Virus record (IMG/VR): IMGVR_UViG_3300018906_000010 | Coordinates: 1-23,843 of that record | Length of the DNA: 23,843 nt | DNA from: a virus | Direction: 5' to 3' (one strand) | Part shown: positions 14,444 to 21,963 of the stretch, one piece after another | How positions within the stretch are numbered: position 1 is the first letter of the stretch | Layout of the letters: each line of letters opens with the position of its first letter | Notes under the pieces: generated by a model | Databases searched by the model: none | Told to the model about the DNA's origin: nothing | What the model saw: only the letters and a program-made list of their open reading frames with translations | Made by a program: the position numbers and the translations under genes

Positions 14444-15475
14444 GTGCCCTGGAATACTGAACTACTCGGAGCGACAGCAGAAGTAGCATCAGGCAACCTG
14501 ACGCTCACAGAACCCGCTGGTGTGCAGGTAGGCGATCTCCTGATTGCCTGCATCAGCTATCGCTCTAACGCAGCGTTCACAAGACCATCAGGCTGGAACG
14601 ACGCAACTAGCCAGAATACAGGCAACACAACAGCCAACAACACGACATCGATCGGCTCTGGCTTCATGGCGTACATCGTGCGTGGCACTAGCGCCCCAAA
14701 CCTGACATTCGCCAGAACGGGGGGCGATGTCGCGCTAGGTCGAATCATTTCTTATCGGGGCGGCGCTCCAGGTGTGTCGCTGACGGCTACTGGCAGCACG
14801 ACGATGGGTGCCACCGGAACAGCCATCAGTGTCGCTGGCGTTACGACCATCACCCCGCGTGATCTGATTGTGGTTGCTGCCTGTGGTGCCCGTGCCAACA
14901 CTTTCTCAGCGTTCGCTGCCACCAATCCCGCAACATCATCCGGTACGAACTCAGCCCAAACAGCCGATCCGCTTGAAGGTACATGGCAGGAGCGATCGGA
15001 TAACAGCACGACAACAGGAGCCGACTGTACGCTAGCGATCGCGGATGCCGTGCGCTCAACTGCTGGCGCGACAGGCAATATCACGGCAACCGCCTCTGCT
15101 TCAGCCCGTCACGTTGTCCTGATTGCTGCATTTCGCGAAGATATTCCGGTGGCGCTCACACCCACAGGTATCGCCACGGGTGCCCCTGTGGTGGGCAATC
15201 CTACGATCGCACTGCAATGGCGGCTCGTCCCCACAGGCATTACAGCTACGCCTGTCGTAGGCAATCCGAAACTTAGCTTAATTGCCCTCTTCGTTCCCAC
15301 GGGCATTACTGCCACTCCCGTTGTTGGCAGTCCTGCGCTTAGTTTAATCGCTCTCTTCACTCCCACGGGCATCACTGCTACACCTATCGTGGGGAGTCCA
15401 ACCGTTTCACAGCCTCTACCCCCGGCACAGCCAACAACAGATTATGTCATCACGCTACGGATCACGAAACTATGA
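14444..15475 (+). CDS. Structural protein with four C-terminal 22-residue repeats
   Basis: This 343-residue protein starts at GTG 14444, adjoining the previous TAA. Residues about 1-225 form a beta-sandwich-like domain seen in phage surface proteins: EPAGVQVGDLLIACISYRS, RPSGWNDAT, then a strand series with LTFARTGGDVALGRIISYRG and a closing ARHVVLIAAFRED. A repeat region follows at residues 240-328, with units such as PTGITATPVVGNPKLSLIAL, probably an extended stalk or linker. The end (DYVITLRITKL) is a short strand. It lies between other host-contact genes, so a role in adsorption or virion decoration is plausible. No catalytic motif is visible. The stop overlaps a 42-residue gene (ATGA). 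Confidence 0.65.
   Translation: MPWNTELLGATAEVASGNLTLTEPAGVQVGDLLIACISYRSNAAFTRPSGWNDATSQNTGNTTANNTTSIGSGFMAYIVRGTSAPNLTFARTGGDVALGRIISYRGGAPGVSLTATGSTTMGATGTAISVAGVTTITPRDLIVVAACGARANTFSAFAATNPATSSGTNSAQTADPLEGTWQERSDNSTTTGADCTLAIADAVRSTAGATGNITATASASARHVVLIAAFREDIPVALTPTGIATGAPVVGNPTIALQWRLVPTGITATPVVGNPKLSLIALFVPTGITATPVVGSPALSLIALFTPTGITATPIVGSPTVSQPLPPAQPTTDYVITLRITKL
15161..15427 (+). repeat. Tandem 66-base coding repeats (about four copies)
   Basis: Units start with CCCAC(A/G)GG(C/T)AT at 15161 (69 bases), 15230, 15296 and 15362 (66 bases each) and encode PTGI(A/T)-(G)A-P-V/I-VG-N/S-P followed by a hydrophobic strand (LSLIAL in copies 2 and 3). Copies 2 and 3 are nearly identical in protein but differ at many third positions, so the repeats have been kept under selection. 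Confidence 0.85.
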
Positions 15476-15600
15476 AGGCATTGGAAAAAGCTGAAAAAAA
15501 AGGAGGAGAGGCTAAGATTAGGTTGTTGCTAATTACGGTCAGGCGCGCCCTGTTGATGATTGCCGCCGCGATCGAAGACTATTTGAAAGAAGCTAGCTAA
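15472..15600 (+). CDS. 42-residue helical protein
   Basis: ATG 15472 overlaps the previous stop (ATGA), and the frame ends with TAA at 15598-15600. The protein has a charged start (MKALEKAEKKGGEAKIR), then a hydrophobic helix (LLLITVRRALLMIAAAI) broken by two arginines, and a charged end (EDYLKEAS). The arginines make a membrane span unlikely, and an amphipathic helix is a better description. The first part contains eight A's followed by GGAGGAG (15494-15508). I recognise no family. The tight overlap is the main support that the gene is real. Confidence 0.5.
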   Translation: MKALEKAEKKGGEAKIRLLLITVRRALLMIAAAIEDYLKEAS

Positions 15601-15612
15601 ATTTTTATCGAC

Positions 15613-15644
15613 CAATCAAGTCGCCATTTTTGCCCACTTGATTG
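15613..15644. other. Hairpin in the gap before the 580-residue gene
   Basis: CAATCAAGT (15613-15621) and ACTTGATTG (15636-15644) form a perfect 9-base stem with a 14-base loop. No T-run follows on either strand, so a classical terminator is not indicated. It may be an mRNA processing or stability element between two structural sub-operons. The rest of the 98-base gap holds only the ribosome site AGAGGA before ATG 15699. Confidence 0.45.
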
Positions 15645-15698
15645 ACCTGGATTCCCCTTATGGTGCATCCCTTTGAACTAAACAGAGGATGATGCCCG

Positions 15699-17441
15699 AT
15701 GGCTTTAATCGACGATCTACAGATCAATTTGCCGAACCAGCGGCTCAATATTAACGCGACACTATTCACGGTTTATCAGTGCGTCGATTTTTACTCGCTC
15801 CTGCAAAACCTGTTTGATGAAATTGGCGCGATCGCACTCGCTGGCTCGATCGCCTACCCAACACCATTAACCGCTAGTACGAAAACGGACTACACGCTAG
15901 TACAAGGCTGGTACTTAACCCAGGCTTCGTACAGATTCCTCCAAGGTGGTTCGATTCAAACCAGCGGCTTCGCCAATACCATTTATTTGCTGACTCTGGC
16001 GAGCGGTGGCTACACCAGCGCTATAACGGGCGACCTTTACAAAACGGTTGTCGGTGGCACTTCAACTGCCACGGGCAGGTTACTCGACTATGACAACACG
16101 GCCCGTAAATGGTGGGTGCGTAGAGTGACGGGCACCTACGCAAACTCTGAAGCCATTACCATCACGACGGGTACGGGGGCAGGTAGTACGATCGCCTCTA
16201 CTGGTTCCCAGACGGGTGAAGAAGGCTCTGCCAACGCCTATACACTCGGCACCCTGAATCACGGTGGTACTTATTTTGCGCAAGGCTCAACGGTAACGGA
16301 TGGGACTGGCTGGTACGGTAACAGCAACATCACCGGAAACCATATTGATATTTTGATCAAGGTGCGCGAAGCCGGAAACCTTATCAGTAGTGGTAGCGTT
16401 ACATTCTTTAACCGTACTAACCGCGATGCCGCTAATGCGCTCGATGGGGCAACGGTAGGCGATACTTACGATTGGTATAACGCCGATCTAAGCGGCTTTG
16501 GGCGTACTCCGATACCTTTGAACACCAAAGCGGATTTGGCTGATACACTGACGAATGCTCAAGCGCTCAATCTGACCAACGGGACGACGGCAACGATCGC
16601 GCTCACGATTGGCTCGTTTACCGCTGACGTGGATCAGGACGGCAGCACCGAGTCCTACACAGGCAGGGTTGATCAGTCCAGCCAGACCAACGCGATCCTT
16701 TACTCTGTCCTGAAATACATTTTCCGCAAAGGCAACACGACAACGATCAACAGTGTCCAGGCGCAATTGTTCCAGTTCCTCAACAGCGCCTATACGGTTG
16801 TTAAGGATTCACCGATCGCAGCGATCGCGGGTGGCAAAATCTTCTATGCCCGTGGCTGGTATCCGATCAATGTGGTATCGTCCGATGCTTCTAATTACCA
16901 GACGATCGGCACTGGCTCCACCACGCCGATCAACCCTCCTGTGTTTTATCTAAGAGCGAGAACAGGCGTACCAGTAGGGGCAAAGGTGATTCTGGCTCGT
17001 AGCTCTAGTAGCAACTTCTTACTGACCAGTGAGTTTGCACTTGCGGCTGGTAACAACTCAGGCAACTCTACTCTAGTACTAAGCGCTGCCATTCCGCTCG
17101 ATAAACCCTCTAGTGGCTTTGTACGGGTATTCGACAATAGCGGCAACGAGGATCGTTACGCCTATACCTCGTTTTCAGGTGCAACCCTAACGCTTTCCGG
17201 CACCCTCAGTAAAACCTACGCTGCTGCCAATGCCGCTTACATCCCCTACCTGGACACCACGGCAGGCAGTTCTAATGTATCGGTTGCCTTACGCTATGTA
17301 GCCGATCGCGCCGTCGCCTCGTTTGTGCGGCTGGGTAGTGGTGCTAGCAAGATTCAGGGGGATAGCTCAAATTACACGCTGACCGCTGCTGACAGTTCCG
17401 TGCCTGTGACCGCGATCGCTGACACTATCAACAACAACTAA
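15699..17441 (+). CDS. Large virion surface / tail-fibre-like protein with shared C-terminal module
   Basis: This 580-residue protein starts at ATG 15699, preceded by AGAGGA. A helical N-terminal segment (residues 1-50) reads LIDDLQINLPNQRLNINATL then CVDFYSLLQNLFDEIGAI, a likely virion anchor. Beta-rich domains follow: YKTVVGGTSTATGRLLDYDN resembles a phage surface strand repeat, and SYTGRVDQSSQTNAILYSVL is a mixed segment. The last 132 residues copy the C-terminal module of the 725-residue protein. This architecture suits a host-contact or baseplate-associated protein that shares one binding or assembly domain with its upstream partner. No enzymatic site was seen. Four bases separate it from the next gene. 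Confidence 0.65.
   Translation: MALIDDLQINLPNQRLNINATLFTVYQCVDFYSLLQNLFDEIGAIALAGSIAYPTPLTASTKTDYTLVQGWYLTQASYRFLQGGSIQTSGFANTIYLLTLASGGYTSAITGDLYKTVVGGTSTATGRLLDYDNTARKWWVRRVTGTYANSEAITITTGTGAGSTIASTGSQTGEEGSANAYTLGTLNHGGTYFAQGSTVTDGTGWYGNSNITGNHIDILIKVREAGNLISSGSVTFFNRTNRDAANALDGATVGDTYDWYNADLSGFGRTPIPLNTKADLADTLTNAQALNLTNGTTATIALTIGSFTADVDQDGSTESYTGRVDQSSQTNAILYSVLKYIFRKGNTTTINSVQAQLFQFLNSAYTVVKDSPIAAIAGGKIFYARGWYPINVVSSDASNYQTIGTGSTTPINPPVFYLRARTGVPVGAKVILARSSSSNFLLTSEFALAAGNNSGNSTLVLSAAIPLDKPSSGFVRVFDNSGNEDRYAYTSFSGATLTLSGTLSKTYAAANAAYIPYLDTTAGSSNVSVALRYVADRAVASFVRLGSGASKIQGDSSNYTLTAADSSVPVTAIADTINNN
17043..17441 (+). repeat. C-terminal module, copy 2
   Basis: Second copy of the module at 13652-14059: GNNSGNSTLVLSAAIPLD, GFVRVFDNSG, EDRYAYTSFSG, LTLSGTL, YLDTT and a C-terminal ADTINNN. 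The DNA is still visibly alignable, which indicates a duplication within this element or acquisition from a close relative. Confidence 0.75.
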
Positions 17442-17445
17442 ACCA

Positions 17446-18033
17446 ATGGCAACCAAACCCGCTCCACCTAAGCCTGTCGCTACAATCTCGGACATCAAAC
17501 CACAAGCGCGTCAAATTCAGCAAGCCGTTGCAAGTTTGCAAGCCGTTTTGCTTGGCGTGGAATTGGTTGAGCATTTCAAGCAGCATCCCGATGTGGTGCA
17601 AGTCATCCTGGGGCAGACAGATACAAGCCGATCGCGACGATTGGTGCTGAACGGGCTGGCAGAGGCATTGAGCAGCCAGGTTTTGCCCAAACGTGATCAG
17701 CTTCTGGAGCGTCAGCAAGACTGGTTAGAGCCAGGTGATCTGATTGTCGGGTGGGCTGGTGAGTTAATTGAATCCCCTACTTCTCAACATCCATCAGCGC
17801 GAATCGTTACCAGCGTTGAAACTGATGGCTACAAATGGCGCTATGCCGATGACGAAGAATCAATCAGTCGTGATCCGGTCAAGCTCGACCCCTGGTTTCA
17901 GCATATTGGCTGGGAGCAGATTGAAATCGGCGACGATGCGGTAGGGGCGATCGATGCCGTACAGCAAGAAGAATTAGCAATCCTCTCAACAAAGTTAGAA
18001 TACTTTCAATCCCACGCTTATAAAGCCGAGTAA
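17446..18033 (+). CDS. Unknown structural-operon protein
   Basis: This 195-residue protein starts at ATG 17446, and its stop is immediately followed by the ATG of the next gene. A Pro/Lys-rich start (MATKPAPPKPVATI) is followed by helices (QIQQAVASLQAVLLGVELVE; GLAEALSSQVLPKRDQLLER), then a beta part with DLIVGWAGELIESP and TSVETDGYKWRYADDEES, and a C-terminal helix. There is no signal peptide, membrane span or cysteine. I do not recognise the family. Its place between fibre-like genes suggests a chaperone or a connector for the host-contact complex, which is inference only. Confidence 0.55.
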   Translation: MATKPAPPKPVATISDIKPQARQIQQAVASLQAVLLGVELVEHFKQHPDVVQVILGQTDTSRSRRLVLNGLAEALSSQVLPKRDQLLERQQDWLEPGDLIVGWAGELIESPTSQHPSARIVTSVETDGYKWRYADDEESISRDPVKLDPWFQHIGWEQIEIGDDAVGAIDAVQQEELAILSTKLEYFQSHAYKAE

Positions 18034-18681
18034 ATGCCCCCTAGCTACACCGTCACGACAGGAGACGTTGCCAGCGTTGCCGCTGATTCCAAATTAACGG
18101 CAGGCACCGTCTTTGATTGGGGTAGCCAAACGATTACGATCCCTGTTTCCACTAGCGTCGTTGATGCCCAGTGGCTTGCTGATGCCGCTCGGTTCGCTGA
18201 GATGACAACGATCGGCTATGCGCGACCCAACATCGTCTCACCGCAGGGAAAATACAAAAAGGGCATTGATCCCGCCACAGGCTTAGATCTTTTGGCAGGA
18301 GTGGAGGTAATCTTGCTCGATCAGTGGATTATCCGTACCGCCAAAACCTCTGGGTTTTTTGTGGTGCGGGACATCTACAAGGTAGACGGGGGCTATCCGA
18401 TCGCGTCCAACCCGCTGGTGAACCTGCAATATCAAACGGCTCAGGGGGTTTCGTTGGTGCAGTTAGCGTCAGGTGGCGGCGGTAGCGATGGCTTTACGAA
18501 CACGGATCGAGCGGTTCTAACAGCAACGAGGGCGATCGTCGAGGATATAGCGGATCTCTCTGGCTATACCGAGGGTGAACCGATGACGGCAAATGCTACC
18601 GCTGGCACGGTGACAGCCAATGGTAAGACGGTAACGGTGACACAACCAACACCGACAACGAAGGTCTATAGCCGTGATTAA
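18034..18681 (+). CDS. Unknown structural-operon protein with beta-rich tail
   Basis: This 215-residue protein starts at ATG 18034, directly abutting the upstream TAA. The first half is mixed (SYTVTTGDVASVAADSKL; DAQWLADAARFAEM), the centre has strands with DLLAGVEVILLDQWIIRT and FFVVRDIYKVDGGYP, then a Gly-rich hinge (ASGGGGSDG), and the end is Thr/Val-rich (TAGTVTANGKTVTVTQPT). A glycine hinge followed by a helix and a thin beta tail resembles small phage tip or fibre-attachment proteins. I cannot name the family. Its stop overlaps the GTG start of the next small gene by eight bases. Confidence 0.55.
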   Translation: MPPSYTVTTGDVASVAADSKLTAGTVFDWGSQTITIPVSTSVVDAQWLADAARFAEMTTIGYARPNIVSPQGKYKKGIDPATGLDLLAGVEVILLDQWIIRTAKTSGFFVVRDIYKVDGGYPIASNPLVNLQYQTAQGVSLVQLASGGGGSDGFTNTDRAVLTATRAIVEDIADLSGYTEGEPMTANATAGTVTANGKTVTVTQPTPTTKVYSRD

Positions 18682-18844
18682 CCCAGGTTCAATCTTTGAC
18701 TATGCCGATCGCGGTATCTTTGGTTCTCTAACTGCCTATAGCTCGCGTGGGCTGTTCCTGGATTTAGAACTTAGTGGTACGAAATATCGCCCCCTTTGCC
18801 TGATCACACTTGACCCTAGACCGATCGCCGTTGCTAAGCTATGA
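18674..18844 (+). CDS. 56-residue protein, unknown function
   Basis: GTG 18674 lies eight bases inside the previous gene, and the stop at 18842-18844 overlaps the next ATG (ATGA). The protein reads MINPGSIFDYADRGIFGSL, then AYSSRGLFLDLELSGTKYRP, ending LITLDPRPIAVAKL. It looks beta-rich and moderately hydrophobic with no clear membrane span. No family is recognised. Support comes from the overlaps on both sides, the open frame, and the match to the coupled style of this operon. Confidence 0.5.
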   Translation: MINPGSIFDYADRGIFGSLTAYSSRGLFLDLELSGTKYRPLCLITLDPRPIAVAKL

Positions 18845-18999
18845 ACGCCCCGACCACTATTACAACAATAGCCCCACAGCCGATCGCACAGATTGGCGTT
18901 GATGCTCAACCTGTAACTCTAGTGGTATTAATGGCATCACCGACAGCAGCGATCGCATTCAACATCCAGCCTTTAGCAATGGTGACGATCAATGAGTAG
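18841..18999 (+). CDS. 52-residue low-complexity protein
   Basis: ATG 18841 overlaps the previous stop, and its own stop region overlaps the next ATG 18992. The protein is Ala/Pro/Ile/Thr-rich: NAPTTITTIAPQPIAQIGVD, then QPVTLVVLMASPTAAIAFNI and QPLAMVTINE. The recurring 'P-x-hydrophobic strand' spacing is reminiscent of the repeats in the 343-residue protein, but the match is loose. No charged core or signal peptide was seen. No family is recognised. It is probably translated by coupling. Confidence 0.45.
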   Translation: MNAPTTITTIAPQPIAQIGVDAQPVTLVVLMASPTAAIAFNIQPLAMVTINE

Positions 19000-19384
19000 T
19001 TTAGATGGCTATGAGCTAATCAGGGGCGACTATTACACAGCAACGGTTAACTTCACGAACCAGTCTGATCTGATTGCATCCCATCCACTCAAGGTGTCAG
19101 GCTTTCAGACCGCTGGTTATGAACCTCGTTTCACGGTCAAAAAAGCGCTCAACTCTGACGAGGCTCTAATCGAGAAAGTCCTAGGGAGTGGGATTGAAAT
19201 TATCAATGCGACAACTGCCATCCTAGAAATTTATCCAGCCGATACCAAAGATCTTAAAGTCCCCCTAGACGGACTGACACTGTATTACGACTTTCAGTTT
19301 GCCTCTACAGATGGCATCAGGGTTTACACGATGGAGCGGGGCAGTTTTGCTGTTACCTTAGATGCGTCGATCGCAGCACCCTAA
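18992..19384 (+). CDS. Small beta-rich structural protein
   Basis: This 130-residue protein starts at ATG 18992 inside the previous gene's last codons. It is almost entirely strand-like: YELIRGDYYTATVNF, EPRFTVKKALNSDEALIEKV, TTAILEIYPADTKDLKV, LTLYYDFQFAS and VYTMERGSFAVTLDASI. The repeated alternation and the 'RGD.y.....f......i' opening resemble small N-terminal domains of phage baseplate or fibre-support proteins (BppU-N-like), a tentative comparison. It is the last gene of the distal structural operon, and a 141-base gap separates it from the recombinase gene. Confidence 0.6.
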   Translation: MSSLDGYELIRGDYYTATVNFTNQSDLIASHPLKVSGFQTAGYEPRFTVKKALNSDEALIEKVLGSGIEIINATTAILEIYPADTKDLKVPLDGLTLYYDFQFASTDGIRVYTMERGSFAVTLDASIAAP

Positions 19385-19525
19385 CTCATGCCTTGGTGGA
19401 TACCACTGGTTGAGCGATCGCTGTTTTTATTCTACGCCAGACGAACGCGATCGTTGTGTTATCTCCTCTGTTAACTACCGCTTATGGTAATGTACAAAAG
19501 CTGCAAGTAAAAACTATGCTTTGCT

Positions 19526-20935
19526 ATGGACTTATCGTGGTTGGGTCAGTTCGATCGCGTTTATTGTTATGCGCGGGTCAGCAGCACCGATCAAGCAGAC
19601 AAAACCCGATCGATTGAGACGCAACGGGCGCGGTTAAGTGGTATTAAGCCCAAGCTTGATCGCTTGTATGAAGATGTGCAACCAGGGGACGAAGCCGATC
19701 GCCCTGATTACAAATTGCTAATGGAGCAAGTGCGGACGGATGCCACCGCAGGGCTGAAAGTGTTGATCGTCATCACTGAATTATCGCGCCTTAGTCGAGA
19801 TAAGAACGTAACTGACACAATCGAATACCTGGAAGCCTTACAGATAGTTTTGTTTGCCCTAGACGGTGGCAATATTACGGTGATTGAGCCGCATAACTGG
19901 TTAGCACGTAGCCAGGAGGCAATGTTTAACCAATATTTTCTGAAGCAGCTAAGGCGGAACCTGCGATCGTCCAAGGCGCAAAAACGGGTCGAACGTAGGC
20001 CACTTAGTCCTAGACCACCTAAAGGCTATTTGTGGAGCAAAGAAAAGTATCTCATTGATGAGTCGATGTTTGCCACTATGCGGCAACTGGTGTTGCACTA
20101 CTTGCCGCCACCGACCGGATCAGGTTGGTCGCTACGGCAATGCTCAGAATGGGCGATCGCCAATGGTGTAGAGCTTAAAGTGGGCAGTTTGCGAGCGTGG
20201 TTTCTGAATCCATCGATCCGAGGGCACCTCTCTTATTCGATCGGTGGGTACAACCGAGAGGAGCAAAAGCGGGGCATCCACAATAAGCCAAAAGAAATCG
20301 CGTATAACACCCACGATCCGATTATCTCAGAGGCAGAATATAGAGCGATTAAACGGAGGCTTCAGGACAATCGGGACTACGCCCGCAATGGCACCAACAA
20401 GCCACGCTACCCGCTCTCTGGTCTGGTCTACTGTGGGTACTGTGATGAGAGGATGACCTACCATGCAACGATCGACAAACGCTATGGAAGGCGGTATGGC
20501 AACTATCTTTGCCGTAATCGGCTTTGTAACCGTCAGAACGTCTCAGAGCGGGCAATCGAGACGAAAGTACAGGAAGCACTAGCAAGCCAAGCTCAGACAC
20601 TCGCTACGTTGCAAGCGGAACCAGTAGAGGATGCAATTAACCCTGCTCTGCTAGAAGTTCAACGGCAATTGATAGAGCTAAGGGCGCTCTACGATCGCAG
20701 TCCACTGGCAGGGATTAGGGACGCGATCGCAGAGCTTGAAGCACAGGCGCAACGATTGGAAGCAGAGCCTACCGTTTCAACCGTTGTTGACTTGAGTGAT
20801 CTCATTGCACTGTTTGAGAATCCTAGCAACTTTAACCTGCTGAGTTTGGCAGAAAAGCGGACGGTGTACCATGAATTAGTTGCCAAAGTAACAGTGAAGC
20901 GATCGCAGGACATTGTAGTTAAGCTGCTGTTTTAG
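19526..20935 (+). CDS. Large serine recombinase (phage integrase type)
   Basis: This 469-residue protein has all the landmarks of a serine integrase. The resolvase domain has YARVSSTDQ with nucleophile Ser19, then ADRPDYKLLMEQV, and ELSRLSRD with Arg88 and Arg91. A recombinase domain spans about residues 165-300 (KGYLWSKEKYLI; NPSIRGHLSYSIGG). A zinc ribbon with Cys303, Cys306, Cys329 and Cys334 (CGYC...C....C) is followed by a coiled coil (about 350-415) and a C-terminal segment ending VKRSQDIVVKLLF. It would integrate or excise the element at short att sites. The upstream 141-base gap shows no clear att repeat. Its last 17 bases overlap the convergent 344-residue gene. Confidence 0.9.
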   Translation: MDLSWLGQFDRVYCYARVSSTDQADKTRSIETQRARLSGIKPKLDRLYEDVQPGDEADRPDYKLLMEQVRTDATAGLKVLIVITELSRLSRDKNVTDTIEYLEALQIVLFALDGGNITVIEPHNWLARSQEAMFNQYFLKQLRRNLRSSKAQKRVERRPLSPRPPKGYLWSKEKYLIDESMFATMRQLVLHYLPPPTGSGWSLRQCSEWAIANGVELKVGSLRAWFLNPSIRGHLSYSIGGYNREEQKRGIHNKPKEIAYNTHDPIISEAEYRAIKRRLQDNRDYARNGTNKPRYPLSGLVYCGYCDERMTYHATIDKRYGRRYGNYLCRNRLCNRQNVSERAIETKVQEALASQAQTLATLQAEPVEDAINPALLEVQRQLIELRALYDRSPLAGIRDAIAELEAQAQRLEAEPTVSTVVDLSDLIALFENPSNFNLLSLAEKRTVYHELVAKVTVKRSQDIVVKLLF

Positions 20936-21953
20936 CCTTCTCTAATTCAGCATTATGCATCCGCTCATACTCACCAGCCCAATCTACATAAATTAATTTA
21001 TCAAGAATTTCTTTCGCTACACTCTCGAAAAGCTTCTGCAACTCCTTTTTGTCCATGTCAAACATTTGTCTGACATGGCTTATTATTGCATCTCTAGATG
21101 ATGCGTGATTAAGACAAATATTGCGATACAAAAAGGCGCGATCCGATGAATATTCATCTTTATCAAGACCTCTAAGCATTCTGTCTATAGTTATCCACCA
21201 TAAAGAACTTTCAATTAATTCTGAAAGGATAGGCTTTTGACGCGGCTGACACAAAAAGTCAAGCATCTCAGAAATTATTAATGAATGTATAGACGCATCT
21301 AAACTATTGCCTAATGTTTTGGCAAAAACCCAAAAATCTTTTTTCTTCGTGCTGGCAGAATTGATGTTTTCAATGTCAACATCTTTAATTTGCGGAACAA
21401 GAGTATTTATTATTGTCGGTATCTGCTTTTTGAATGTGCTTACATTCTTCTTGATGTTATCTATTATTATGTCAATCAAAATCTCATATAGTTTTTGCGT
21501 TCTGTATTTATTCATCACGCTGGATTCAAACCAATAAAGCCTTATCAGTTGAACGTTTCTATTATGTTCTTCAATCTCACCAGGGCAAGGGCTATGCAAT
21601 ATTTTCCAAAAGTGAGAGTGTAGCACTTTAAGCAGTTGCTTTCTAGACTGCGCCTTTATTAAATGCTTTTCAGATTCACTCATACTCCTCACCCGCAACT
21701 CGCAAGCCTCTACAGCCGATTGGCTAGTATCAGGGTGATGAGCGAAATAAGAATCAACAACTGAGCCTTTAACCTGAGTAGTGCGATCGCCCTTTAGCTT
21801 GCGAAAATGCGGCTCAACTGTCTTTGCACCTACGAGGAAGACTGATTTTTTGCAGTTCGGACAGAGTAAATGTAGATGCTTAAAGCTTGTGTAGTCGCAC
21901 TCAGAAGACTCTACCAAGAGTCCACCATAACGAACTGATAATGCTTGTCTCAT
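20919..21953 (-). CDS. CoiA-like zinc-finger protein, probable inserted accessory gene
   Basis: This 344-residue protein starts at ATG 21953 with AGGAG eight bases upstream. The N-terminus has CPNC (Cys31, Cys34), EPHFRK (His49), YFAHHP (His72-73) and Cys84, then SESEKHLIKAQSRKQL (about 92-107). This is the 'CP.C ... HF.H ... ES..H...K' layout of the CoiA-like N-terminal zinc finger. CoiA itself continues into a nuclease domain, which I cannot see here. The remainder is helical, rich in Ile, Lys and Ser. The gene is much more AT-rich than its neighbours and almost free of HIP1 sites. It lies between 13-bp direct repeats, and its last codons (KTAA) copy those of the upstream gene. A defence or host-takeover role is possible but unproven. 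Confidence 0.7.
   Translation of the reverse strand: MRQALSVRYGGLLVESSECDYTSFKHLHLLCPNCKKSVFLVGAKTVEPHFRKLKGDRTTQVKGSVVDSYFAHHPDTSQSAVEACELRVRSMSESEKHLIKAQSRKQLLKVLHSHFWKILHSPCPGEIEEHNRNVQLIRLYWFESSVMNKYRTQKLYEILIDIIIDNIKKNVSTFKKQIPTIINTLVPQIKDVDIENINSASTKKKDFWVFAKTLGNSLDASIHSLIISEMLDFLCQPRQKPILSELIESSLWWITIDRMLRGLDKDEYSSDRAFLYRNICLNHASSRDAIISHVRQMFDMDKKELQKLFESVAKEILDKLIYVDWAGEYERMHNAELEKAKTAA
20923..20935. repeat. Direct repeat flanking the inserted gene, copy 1
   Basis: GCTGCTGTTTTAG covers the last codons and stop of the recombinase on the plus strand and, on the minus strand, codons KTAA just before the stop of the 344-residue gene. It is identical to 21968-21980. Confidence 0.75.
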
Positions 21954-21963
21954 TTTTATTCTC

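Noticed and set aside
15109-15375. Minus-strand open frame with repeated MPVGTKRAIKLS units
   Set aside because: It is the reverse complement of the tandem repeats in the 343-residue protein. The regularity comes from the plus-strand gene.
19388-19474. 28-residue open frame (MPWWIPLVERSLFLFYARRT...) before the recombinase
   Set aside because: It is too short, has no ribosome site or family, and starts in the intergenic gap. I see no support beyond being open.
19385-19525. Possible integrase attachment site in the gap before the recombinase
   Set aside because: Only a short CTATG-CTTTG-CTATG repeat is visible at 19515-19529. Without the other att half, nothing identifies a crossover site.
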